Assembly: GCA_027563935.2 (NCBI GenBank)
Contig: CM050446.2
Span: 128,294,499-128,358,498 of the forward strand
Reading direction: 5' to 3'
Source of the DNA: Costus lasius
Taxonomy: Eukaryota; Streptophyta; Magnoliopsida; Zingiberales; Costaceae
Length of the DNA stretch: 64,000 bases
Position 1 is the stretch's first letter. Each line of letters begins with the position of its first letter. The notes beneath the pieces are model-generated. The model was not told the DNA's origin. It did no database searches and saw only the letters and a program-made list of their open reading frames with translations. The translations under genes and the position numbers were made by a program. Shown piece by piece: positions 10,902-23,400 of the stretch.

Positions 10902-13900
10902 TTAAAAGTTTGCAGGAGCTTCTGGATGATAGTAAATCATCTCCTTCCATATCATATCCCTGATCGTATCCTCTCCTAGGTTTTCATCAACGTCAAGATC
11001 GTCAGGAACCTCGGCTGGAGGGTTGGCACTTGGGTCAAACAGAGGTGACATGAAAGGGTGATTTAATGCCTCGTCCACACTTATCCTCTTTGATGGATCA
11101 AAAACAAGCATCTTCTGGAGTAAATCAATGGCCAAAGGATTTGCACCAGGATAAAGATTGGAAAAAGGAATACCAGGGGTGAAGGGCAGAGATTTGATAT
11201 ATTTGCGGGCCTTTGCATTATCAATGAAACCAATATCAGCATCGCTCATAGTGCCGAGTACATTGATAATGAGTTTAAGCTGGTTGAGGCATTCTGTGCC
11301 TGGGAAGATGGGCTTTCTTCCAAGCAACTCAGCAAATATGCATCCAACTGACCAAACGTCAATAGAGGTACCATAATAATCACAACAAAGAAGTAGCTCA
11401 GGCGCCCGGTACCAACGAGTAACAACATACTCAGTCATGAACTGTCCCTTTCCGCTACTTGCACGAGCCAGACCAAAATCACAAATTTTGAGTTCACAAT
11501 TAGCATTAACAAGAAGATTTCCCGGTTTCAGGTCCCTGTGGAGTATGTTTGCAGAGTGGATATACTTCAAGCCACGAAGCAACTGTAATCAAATGAAACA
11601 GTTTATTCAAGAAGTACGAAAGAGTATTCCAGAATCTATAGAGGGTCAATCTTGGCAAAAGAACATATTCTTGTATCTACTAATAAAGAAATGGAACAAA
11701 AAGAACTCATCCACGAGCAAAGAGAAAAATATATATCCAAGTTTCATAGCCTTGAAGACTATACTGTTGAGCATCAGCAAAATTGTAGAAGCTTGCAACC
11801 GGATACTGATTGACGCATGGTTCACAGCACCACCGGATATGAGTAGATGTGACTCGGATTGATGCGTGATATTTCAATTTAGATTAGTTGCATATTTTCC
11901 ACTAAATACCTATTTGCCTACTTTTACCAGCTTTATTATGCCAATAAAGTACTGGGCCACTCCACTTTCATCTTGCATAATGCCCCTACAGTAAATTGTA
12001 CACTAGGTATTTGAACTATTTATGTCATTGCATTCTGCTAGTCATCATGAATTTGTATTTTAGTCAAGTCAAACTAGTTTACACAATCCCAAGTTCTAAA
12101 AGAAAGCAAAAAAGCAATATGCAGCAAAAATACTAATATGAAAATTTATAAAGAACAAAGATATTAATAAGAAATTAAGCATGTTTCTATTGCCAATACA
12201 TAAACCTTCAACCTAAGGTTTGAAATTTCAGTTCAAATAGGCCAAAATTTTCGGTACAAACTTTTTTGAGATAGGTTCGATTTTACTATAGCACTATATC
12301 GGTGCACTCAATTTTACTATAGTATACAGATCCGAGAACAGACCAGTACATTGATTCGGACCAAATTTTCAAACCTTCCTTCAACCTAAGCTAATTTTGT
12401 TGTGGTATTTACACAATTTAGCATCCAAAATAATGGAAGATATGAACCAAATAAATCACAAAATAACTCTTTTTTTAATTAAAAAAATATTCTTTGGGTG
12501 ATGAAGAAATAGAAAAAAAAAGGATAAAGAATAAACGAGGATAACTTAGTGAAGCAGTAAATCCCACCACAAGAGAATAAAAAATGCTTTATCATTTATA
12601 ATTGATGATCTCTCTTCTCCTACTCCACATAACGAAGCTAAATTTTTATGAATTTAATCATGATGACAAAGAAGAAAGCATATATCTATTTTATGTGACC
12701 TGATGCATAATGGATGAAAACCACATTATCAGAGAATCATAAAGGTAAGTAATGTACTGTCTAAACAGGCTATGAAGATTTTAGATGTAAGTTTCCAAAA
12801 TATTTGTAACTATCATTATATTGACAAATAATAAAAATTAATACTACCAAACAGCACCTCCATATTAAAACCTGATTAAACATTGAGTAGGCTTTGCCTC
12901 ACAAAACTAGATGAAAATGAGCAAGCGTACACTGGAGAGAAGACGAACCAAAGAACTGTACGACAAATTAATTTTAAACGAGAAATTAATTTTAAATACC
13001 CAGACAGAGTGAAGCAAGTTTGCACTTACCTAGTAATCTGCATCCTTGTTTTAGTAGGATAATTAGTGTTTATTCTCTCAATTGGAGTAAGTAATGAATA
13101 TTAATGCATCTCCGTTTGTTTGATAATGGAATCTTGCAAATTATAACCAGTTTTTAAACAATCTTTTATAATAGTCATCTACACATCACTTGCCATCAGC
13201 AAGATTTAAGTTGTGTTTTGTGAGAGTTAAAAATTCCAGTAAGAGAATAAATTTCTTCTACATACTTCAAGTATTTTCCTCAATAATTGAAGCTGGAAAG
13301 CAGACATTCTACAATCTACATCATACATTTATAAAACATTTCATCACCAATCGATATGAAAAGAAACCAAGTAAAATTGCACAAGTCCCCTTAAAATCGG
13401 TGCGGAATGCAGAATCGTCTGAATGGATTCATCAGCGAATTTGTAGAGGGGGTAGATTGGTGATGAAGAGTTGTTCCAAATTTACAAATCTAATAATGAA
13501 AATCGGTGAGATGTCAAATTAGATCAAATTCTAGCTTAGTCGCCGGGAAGATTCAAGCATACCATGTATGGATAGCATACATAAGAAAAGCAGGGAAAAA
13601 GATATATGTTAAAGAAGATGATATTGAAGTTTGAGAATGAGCAGCATTTAGCCAACTTCATTGCAACAGCATTATCTCACTCTGTCTACGTACATCATCA
13701 ACTGAGTATGAGATCAGAACAGATACCAGTGGAATTGTTTACATAATCCTTAATATCTTCTCTTAATATATACCTTTTCAGCAAATACCAGAAGAGAAAC
13801 AAGCAAGACAAACTTATGGCAAATTAGAAAATAAGAAAAAAAAAAGCAATTGAATAAAAGGATAAACAAAGCAAACAAAGCATAAAGTGAACCAATTTTT

Positions 13901-15930
13901 CTGAAATTTTACAGGCGGAAATTTTCATTTGACTACTTGACTTGCAAAATCCTCCATGAGAAACTTATGGCAAATTATATTTGAACATCAATCTTTAGAA
14001 GTAACAAATAAAACCCTTGGCAAATGTTTGATTTTATTAGCATCAAGAGACAAATAAAACCCTACATACGGAAATTACAAACAGCTCAAGTAAGTAGTTA
14101 AGTAGCAAAAGAAGAATATCGGAAAGTTCTTTCATTAAGCTTGTAACAAGAACTATGAAATAGATTATTCAGCCCATTGTTCTAAGATAGTAAAGAACAA
14201 CATTACAAGATTCCATGAACAAACCGAATATACCATGACCAAGCATTATAAATGCCCATACAGTAACTCATGATAATCTTTGTTTTCACAGGAAAAAAAA
14301 CGTCCACTATAAATTTGTTAATTTGAGGAATGATGTAAATATAGCAATTACTTAGTCAAGTAAGTTGTAGCAAAGCAAAATAAAGTTTACTAATGGTTCC
14401 TTCAATCATATGAGCATATGTCCAATTAAACAGTCAGCCAAAAACAAAATAAGAAAACATAAAATACTGCTAGAGCTCAAAGCCTAGATAAAAGACTTAG
14501 GGTCCAGCATCATTTTACTCGCAGTTAGAAGTTCCAATAAAATGAAATGTGCCAATTCACTTCCAAGACCAACTTCCTCCATCACATTTCTGAAACATCC
14601 AAATGGAACTAATAATTGGCGTCTCTCAACACCTCAAAGGACTCATTCGTAGATACATACTAGTAACCTTAGAAATCATATTGTTTCATGCCAAAAAAAT
14701 CCAGATCTCCTCTCCAACTACGTTATTTATGGGCATCATTGGCAGATCCTTTTACATCAAACCTGCAAATAATATAACAATGGCACCAGGAAACCACTTA
14801 ATGATGGTAGCCCACAGCTTCCATAAACACATTTAGATAACAAGGCACATATATACAGGGGGTTTTCACGTGTACCTCATAATGCCTCAAGTATTCTGGT
14901 ACTAGTTTTGACTGCAGTCATATACATATGCATCAGTGAATATGGGTGGTATTCCACGTTGTTCTTTCTGTTGTCACTAGAAAAAGAATACTAACATAAT
15001 GGAGACAGATGTTTGGCCAAAAGACAGCTCCTTTAGCTAAGATTTCAAAAGATTACATGAGATCAAAATAACCAACGGGGTTTAAATAAAAGAGGTTGAC
15101 GTAAAATAGCTTGAGGAAGCTTCATATCAAATTTACGAATAGGTGGCTTAGGCCCAAGCAATAAAGTGTTGAAGTGAATCCCTAAAAAGGTAGAGCGGAC
15201 GTGAAAAACCAACTTATTTAGCAAAAGAAATTTAATGTTGAGAAACATATTCATGAATAAGAAGTCAAGCCATCAAGTCAGGACAAGAAATCAAGCACAA
15301 GATGATAACTTGTGGATATTTCAATCAAGGCTGTAGAAAAAGATACAACCATGATATGTAGTTGAGAAGCCAACCCTGAACCCACGGATAGCTTGCTTAT
15401 CCGCAAAAAGTACAGAACAAAGCCAATCAATGAGATATTGGCTAGTGACTAGTCCTCTTTGACTCTCTTTCAGAAGCATGAATAATTTTAATTTTAGGGA
15501 TAGATACCTGAAAGAGAAAGTACTGACTGTGATCACTGGAAAGTGGCTGCGAAGACTTGATAATCTGATGAAGATCAGTGTCCATAAGTTCATAAACGAG
15601 GTAAACATCCCTAAATGTTCTCCTGTGTGGTGGCATCATGATATCTTTCAAAGCAACAATATTCTCATGTCGAAGGTGCCGAAGGAGCTTCAGTTCACGC
15701 AAAGTCCTAAGTGCATCTACACGGTTATCGAAGACATTATGTATTTTTTTGATTGCAACTCTTTCATTCGTCTCACGGTTGATTGATGAGCATACAATCC
15801 CATATGCTCCTCTGCCAATAGGTTTAATGGGCACATACTTTGTATCGATCTCAAACAAGGTTTGCCACATAGAGTAGTAGTGCTTTCCTTGGTTGCTCAC
15901 ACCATTTGGAGGATCAACCAGCATAGCCAT
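10902..15930 (-). CDS. MPK7: Group C (TEY) MAP kinase, MPK7/MPK1-like, 367 aa
   Basis: Ser/Thr protein kinase at the bottom of a MAPK cascade, phosphorylated by MAPKKs; plant group C kinases (MPK1/2/7/14) act in ABA, wound and other stress signalling. Exon 1 is 15508-15930 (141 codons) and exon 2 is 10902-11582 (226 codons plus stop), separated by a 3.9 kb intron; the two-coding-exon structure is typical of group C. Visible parts: [10 protein letters not shown] start, Gly loop GRGAYGIV (residues 39-46), catalytic Lys in VAIKK (61), HRDLKPGN (156-163), DFG (176-178), activation loop TEY (191-193) followed by [10 protein letters not shown], and an acidic docking-like patch DDLDVDEN near the C terminus. 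All catalytic residues are present. A 5' UTR intron (15934-16358) ends three bases before the ATG. The group is certain; the exact MPK number is nominal. Confidence 0.95.
12215..12377. mobile_element. Short TIR element (Mutator-like MITE) in MPK7 intron
   Basis: 163 bp starting AAGGTTTGAAATTT and ending with AAATTTTCAAACCTT, an inverted terminal repeat. It is flanked on both sides by the same 10 bases CCTTCAACCT (12205-12214 and 12378-12387). The size of the duplication points to a Mutator-like non-autonomous element. Confidence 0.8.
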
Positions 15931-16980
15931 CTCCTATAAAAAGGAAAAGTAGAGGAAGGACTAACTGGGCATGCACGAAGTCGCTATAATAAAAAAACAG
16001 CAAATTAAGGTAGTAATTGATAAACGAAAAGGAAAGAGGAAAAAAAGAAGAAGCAAAAATACAATATTTTTCCAACCATTGCACGTTTCAGAGGTTGAAC
16101 AGTTAATTAGACGGGAAAACTGCTGCATTTATGAAGAGTGAAGGCAAAATAAAACTGTGAAAATTTTAATGCTATCACTACAATAAAGCTTCCAAAACAA
16201 TTTCCTTCCTAAGAGGAAACGAGAAACGGAGATGAACAAACTCATTTGGTTCCGGATCGAGGAGGCAGAAATAAAATTTGAAAAAAAAGTCGGAAAGCAA
16301 AGAATTAAAGCTGAGAAATATAACAGAAGGAGAATTAAGAAGCAAAAGAAATGCTTACCTTGGTCCCAGTCTCAATTAACACGAAATTACGGAAAACTTC
16401 AAACAAGCACCCAAAATTTTAAACTTTCAGCAGCAAAACTCACAACGCTACCACCCTCCCCTCTCCTCTAATGGAGAAGGGGCATCTAGAAACCTGGATC
16501 ACTCAAGCACCTAAGCTACAACGCCCAGATCGACGAAACCCGTGAAAAGCTCCCCACTCCCAACCAATTCCTCACAGATCGGCATACTTCTCACCTTGGA
16601 GGCTTGGACAAGCTCCTTTATCAACAATTCACCTTTCCCCGAGTCCCTAAATCACAGCATCTCCACCCACCGCCGCAATTATTATCGCGACCCGGATCGG
16701 ATCCACCCTCCTTCCTACATCTAATCCACGAGAAATTCGCGCCCTAATCTAACTACTCCCCAGCACGCAAGCGTTGCGATCTCCGGATCGAGTAAGAAAA
16801 AGATGAGAACCGAGGCGAGGCGCCAAAATAAAATATAACCGACACAGCTCGCGGCTCTCGTATGGCGCTACGTGTACCTCGTTGCATACGGTGAGCCGGC
16901 GGCACAGAGTAATCTAGATATGAGCTACGGACCAGATTCGGAGACGCATCTATAAGGCTGATCTCCACCGTCCCAAGTGT
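15931..16980 (-). promoter_or_regulatory. MPK7 5' UTR with an intron, and promoter
   Basis: Donor GTAAGC (complement of 16353-16358) and acceptor TTTATAG (complement 15934-15940) define a 425-bp 5' UTR intron immediately before the ATG. Sequence between 16359 and about 16800 is likely leader; a TATATTTTATT-like box on the reverse strand lies near 16826-16838. Start-site position is inferred. Confidence 0.5.
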
Positions 16981-18900
16981 CCGTTAGGCGAAGAAGATGT
17001 GCCTCGGAATGTTCCCTTCACTTCCCTCCCCCCTTAGGAAGTCCCTAGTTGGGCTCTCTCTGCACGCCGATGGGAAGATATCAAAAAGAAGGATAAAAAT
17101 TATACAAGATATCAATAAGAAGGATATCATTTTGATTATGGAGTATAGAGTAGAGAACTATACAAGATATCAAAAAGGACAGAAATTACATCATATTGAG
17201 AGATTCCCTATCTAAATATCTGCATTCTAATCATGTGTGATACAAATAGGTTAGGTTTTAGGCTGAAGCAATTAATCAATCCTACAAACAAGCATTCCGT
17301 CGAGCACCTAAAGGGCGAGCGGCAGAGTCCAAGATCATTTGAGGTTGCGGTTCCCTGATTCAAGCGTTACACAGGTTTGTCATCGTTCCAGTTTATCAAG
17401 AACTGAGTTGCAGTGGCTGCTATAACAATTCCGCGCAGTTTATACAGACCATCGCTTAAGCTTGTTTTGATTCCAAGAACACACAGAAACCAGGTTAAGT
17501 CGGAAAAGGGCGCTGATCTGATTTCTGTTTTAGTATCTAATCAGAATTCACATTCTTTCGCACCAGATTTGTCCGTTAGATCTGGAGGAAGATCATGAAG
17601 CATACTCCAAACTTTCTCAAATTCTAGTAAGCATCAAATTCCGTGTTCTCACTGGGCAGTTTAAAGAGCACTACACAAATATGAAGCGGCAAATCGGAAG
17701 TGAAATTCAGAACAAATGGATGATCGAGAAATCGAAATTCCAGGTAGTAAACACAACTGAAGTCAATTCACGAACTGAGAAAACAAGGATTTAGAATTAA
17801 CTCACACGGCGGGCCTTACTGAAATCCACAATCTGTAGCAGCTACAATTCTTTCCGATCGCCCAATCCAAGGCGATCATTTATGAGTTTTATGCTTTTAT
17901 ATAAGTGTTTTTCTCTATAAATATTTGTTTTCTGTCTTTATACTTTTGATTGAATTTACTTGTACTTTGATTAGATACTTATACAAGTCAATAGTTTTAT
18001 ATTATAATATGCTCCATATCTTAGCCATCTGTTATTTATTTTAATTAGCCTTAGACCATTTTCGGATTTGGTATTATCATTTTCGGATCATCGGGTCAAT
18101 CATTTACAACCCAAAATTAATCGGATTTAGTTGACCCTTTATATACATTATATTTATCCTATATTAATATTATATATTTAAAAATACATATAAATATTTT
18201 TTAATCTATAATATTTTTTAATGTAAATAATATTTATTAAATATATTTTTATATCTATTTATATACTAAAAACGTTATACAGATTAAATTGGGTTGATAT
18301 GATGAAATGGGTTGTTTTCAAGTTGGGTCAGCCTGACCTAATTAATAAACGGGTCCATTTGAAGTGAGCTTAAACGGGTGACGAGGCTGTCTATCCCAAA
18401 TTGGCAGGTCATTTATTTGATTTTACCACTTAAAATCAGATATAATTGGGTCCCCCAATATATAATCATCCATCCATCTAACAGAAGCAACCTTCCAAGC
18501 AAAGGAGATATTTTCTTATTATACGAAAACGTGTCATCCTTATCTGACTTCTCCGATCGACACGTGTCATCCTTTCCAAACTCATTTACTCCTTGTCGGT
18601 AGGGGGGAATTTTTTTTGCGCCTTATCCTCTTGATCCACCGGGTGCGTTCCCGGTTGGCGCGGGTTCCACTCGCTGAAATGACGAAAACGTAGCATATGA
18701 TTTCTCTAATTCCTTCATTACATCGTCTACGAAATGAAGGCAAAAGGATATTGTTCAAGGGTATATTGGGAATATTAAACAGGTGAAATACCGGTTTGCC
18801 CTTTTACGATTTGAAGCGAAGTAGAAAATAGAGAAAATTAGCACGGAATATATTCGTGATTATATATTTTTATTTTCCTTTTTTTTACCTGTATTTTTTC
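16981..18900. other. Intergenic region between divergent MPK7 and BBD genes
   Basis: No gene recognised. The segment 18050-18380 is AT-rich and holds GGGTTG/GGGTCA motifs like those of degraded plant repeats. 17230-17600 is more balanced in composition but has no family I can name. It should hold both promoters. Confidence 0.4.
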
Positions 18901-20405
18901 TTTAAATGGTGGAGGTTTAGGGCTCGGATCGCGAGTGCGCTGCTTATTCTTCATTTCTTTCTTCTTCTTAATCGAGGGATCGCCTTCCATCTTGATCGAG
19001 ATTGAAGTCGTGTAGCTAGCAAGTGTTCACGCGATCTTGGCTTCGATTTTCGTTGGTAAATCGGTTTATGTTCAATTGAATTCCGACTTCGATTTTTGTT
19101 GTTCTTTTTTTTTTTCGATGTTAGGATGGTAGGGTATTGATTGGATTTGGTTAGCTGTTTGCTATCCTTCTTGTTGTAATTGTTTGAAGTCGTTCACGCT
19201 TTGCGAGGTGTATTACGTGTTGCATTTCTGAAGCAATTATGTTCATTCATTCGTTTCGTCTTCTGTCGCTTGGTGGATCATTTGCTCGAATTGTAGGAAG
19301 AGAATAACTTTCGTGAGTGAAGAAGATACATGAACATCATGAGAAAACCGTACTCTCTGTATCCGAATGAAATTCAATGCAGTTTGCAGATTTCATCCTT
19401 GTGGTAACTCTCTGTGTTCCTGCGTACAGAGATACTCCTGTGTCGACTATAGGATTATTTCTAGTTGCACTAAGAATTGGCTGATTGCTAAAACATTATC
19501 ATCCAACAATTGATATTTAGAGGATAATTTCATGTAGAATGTGATGAATTCGAACTGTTTAACATCTAAATGTTACTGAACATTGTAAATGTACTTTTAT
19601 TTGCAAAAATGATACTCGATATTAAGGTAACACGGACAAAAGTACACCCTGAATCTAACCGAAGATTGCATCCCTGATCATGGGGCTAAGCCAGTTTGCA
19701 ATAACTGTCCAAACTAGTTGATATGCCTGTTGCTGCTTTTCTGATGATAGAGCTTTATACAGTGGTACTCGTTCTCTTCATCAAGTCTTTTACAATGCAA
19801 CTTAATTCTTTTTCGCTTCACTCTAATAATAATAATAATAAAACTTAATGCATAGGGAACTCTATAATTGTCTCAAAAACACTTGTCATCTTTTTGAGAT
19901 TTAGTCATTGAAGAATTTTAGTTCAAAGGAAACAAAATTTGCACCGTTTAAAGTGAAAAAATGTTCTAGAAAAGTAACTTTATTTTGAATAGCACTTCTT
20001 ATATTTATCTGTTTTGTCATCTGATGCTTCAAATTCTTTATTCATTGAAAGATCCATGGTGTTTTTCTGGAATTCTAAATTGTGACATATTGAAATGTTG
20101 GAAGCAATTCCTACTGTACATAAAATTCATTTGGTTGTATGCACATTGGCGGTAATCTGTTTAATGATCAGTTCTCTTTCTTAATTACTTGTGAACCATA
20201 AAATGCATGCAAATTTGTGAGCACATGATGTCTGTCAAGCTATATGATTTTTGCATCTCTTTCAGTTGTTTAGTAGTCGCACCTGTTTTATTTGTATTGC
20301 TTCTTGATTTTATTATAAAGTTTTGGTACTATTAAATTTGTTATTGGAGTCTTAATTATCTGTTCTATTATCCTTGCTCAGATAAGGTTCATATAAGGCA
20401 TTAAG
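18901..20405 (+). promoter_or_regulatory. BBD 5' UTR with a 1.3 kb leader intron
   Basis: A pyrimidine-rich leader around 18940-19054 ends at a GTAAAT donor (19055). The acceptor TTGCTCAG ends at 20381, 24 bases before the ATG. A short (AAT)n tract is at about 19827-19843. Confidence 0.5.
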
Positions 20406-23400
20406 ATGTCAGTTCTGGATGGAGTGACAAACTTTTGCTCTGATATTCATGCAAATTATGCTGGATTTTCTGCTCCTCTTATTGCTAACAATATTAAAAA
20501 GACAAAGGGTCTTCAAAGTGGAAATTGGGGTTTCAAAACAAGATGCAAAAATGTAGTTCAGGTTGGTGGCTTATCTCTGCAGACATGTAGTAAGAAGTGG
20601 CGCGTTCATTGTACTTTCAGTTCTTCCTCTGATGGTAATGGAAGCATGGCTGGCAATTTCAGTGCAAATGATGAGGAGTATGTTAACTCAAGCGTAATTG
20701 AAGCTGGTAAGAAATAAAGTGTTTCTTGTCACCTATAGTGTCTTTCATTCTTATTCTAGCTTCTGAAGGTGGAACACAAGCATTGACTCTTGAAATGCTA
20801 AACTCCTGCGATCTGATTCTGTTCCTTATGCACTTATCATTTGTGTTATTGCAACTTATTTGTGCTAAAATTCACTTGGTTTCTTTCATCCTCAATTTGT
20901 CATCTTGAGCTGTATCTTGAACCACATTTACAAGTAATTTATGTTTTATCAAAAATTACCAGTTAAGCAAGGAGCAAGAGAGTGACAGGGACTAGGGCAT
21001 GTGTTGACACTCAATAGCTGGTCCACAATCGGAAAACTTAATATGTTAGATAATGGATCATCACAACCAAACTACTAGTTAATTGATCGCTGAGATCAGT
21101 TTATTTATACTATGTATAAGCTAACCATTATTATCTTTTGTAAATTGTAAATAACTGCATGATGCTTCTCTTGTACAAGCAGTTGAGGTCAAAAGTGGAG
21201 TAGATGGTTTTGTGATAAAGATGCGTGATGGTAGACATTTAAGATGCATACATAATAATCCGCAAGGAGGGAACTTGCCAGACTATGCTCCTCACCCTGC
21301 AATTGTTTTGAAGTTGGAAGATGGAAGTGATCTCCTCCTTCCTATTATTGTTTGTATGTATTTCCATTTTCTACTTTTTGTCAAACCACTTCACTTCCAA
21401 GTATAATCTTTTAACTTTTTTTTCATTTTCAGTGGAGATGCCAAGTGTATTGCTAATGGCTGCAATGCGCAATGTTCAAATTGTAAGATTTTAGGCTTTG
21501 TGAATTATAAAATAACTTAATTCATTCTAGTCACAGGATACAAACTTTTCAGGCCAGACCAACCATTTATCATGTGATCAAAGAGATGATTGAAGAGATG
21601 GGATATGTGGTAAGTTGGAATCACTTAGCTACATGAAAACGCAATATGTTTTGTTTGAATTTGGATTGACTTATAAGAGTTCAATAGGGAGCTTCATAAA
21701 GGATTCAATGGCCTTCTTACAGAATTTCCTAAAAGCTTATAACTCTATTTGAATTTAGGGAGCAAATGATCCAATTAATGAAATCTTTTTGTTATGAAAA
21801 TAATAATTTCTAATGTTCCCTTATCCTCATTTTAGTCTTGCACCTGGAATCTTTTATCGTTTAACTTTTTATGTATATCTATATATTATAGGTCAATCTC
21901 TTGTTAGGTCTTGGTATGGTTGCCAATGGTTAATATGATGAATTCCTTGCTTAGGTTCAACTTGTTAGGGTTACTAAAAGGGTGCATGAGGCTTACTTTG
22001 CTCAGCTGTACCTTGCAAAGGTGAGCTCTGATACATACAAAATCTGGTTTCATTTGTTTTGCTGTGAAATGAATGTGATCCTCAAATAACTTCCCTAACA
22101 TGGAAAAAGAAAATTGCCTTGGAGTAAACATCTTTTTTGTGCAGGGAGAGAATGAAAATGAGACCATCAGCTTTGATCTCCGACCTTCAGATGCCATAAA
22201 TATAGCTGTTCGATGCAAGGTATCATCTTTTTCAAAATAACTTGACATTTTTGTTGCTTGGTCATAGAAATGAGAAATATTTATGCAATTGTATATATTT
22301 TGAGAAATGTTCCAACTGGTGAAATGTCATCTTAACTATATGCAAAACTACAGTGAAGCACAATATTAAATTGTGTCAACGATCAAAGTATAGGTTGAAA
22401 CCTCCCCAGTTTAGATGATGGCTGAGTTCCTGGTTGAACTTATCTCATGCGTACCTTTCAAAAAATTTTCAGTTATTTTGATTTTTGTTTTCCACTGCAG
22501 TGTTGTAAATAGGGCCATATTTTTCTGTGTTATTGATCCATTTTATTTCGGATTAGAGTTCATCTGATAGACAATTATTTTGTTGTAAGGCTACATAAAC
22601 GGAGCTGCAGTTTACTTAGTTGAAGAGTGTGATTTCTAAAATGCGGAATGCTCATGAAAAGATTGTGAATTTGGAAGTACTTTACTTAGGCCCAATACGT
22701 CCTGTAAGTATCTTAGTTGACAATTAAGATTCAGAGGTTCATAATTTTGATGTGAACCAATTTGGGGTCGAGGTTTGATTGTATATCATGTGACTCAAAA
22801 CATCATTTGTAGAAGCACTCACCTATTGGGATTTGGGATCTTTGACTCCACCCTCCTCTCTAAAGCTGTGAGTTATTTCAGCCTTTTCCATCTTTCATTC
22901 AATCAACCTTGGATCACTGATAGTTTTTGATATCCCTTCAAAGCATGTTGGTGACTATATAAGAATTCAAATAAATTTTGTCTGCTATTTTTCCTTACAT
23001 GTATTTGGTAGCAAGAAAAAGATGATTCAGATGCGTGACTAGCTTCATCTACTGGATCTTTTCGTCCACCCTTCTCTCTATCATTGTGAAATCCCTTTCA
23101 GCCGTTTCCACTTCCATCAATTCGACTTCATATGCCATCTCTTCTTTATATTACTTCTAACACTGTATCATGATGGCCTTTATATCGCTTTCAGGCATGT
23201 TGGTGAAGACAGAAGAATTCAAATAAAGTTGTATCTGCCATCTCTTATTTACCTGTATGATGTAACTGATGTCAAGAAAAAAAGATGATTCTGATGTGTT
23301 AGTGGTTTCAACCAATATTAAACTAAATAATGTGAAATTTCAAATTACTGTAGCTTGAGTTACTGAACTAGAATAAATCTTTTAATGCCTCAACCTTTAT

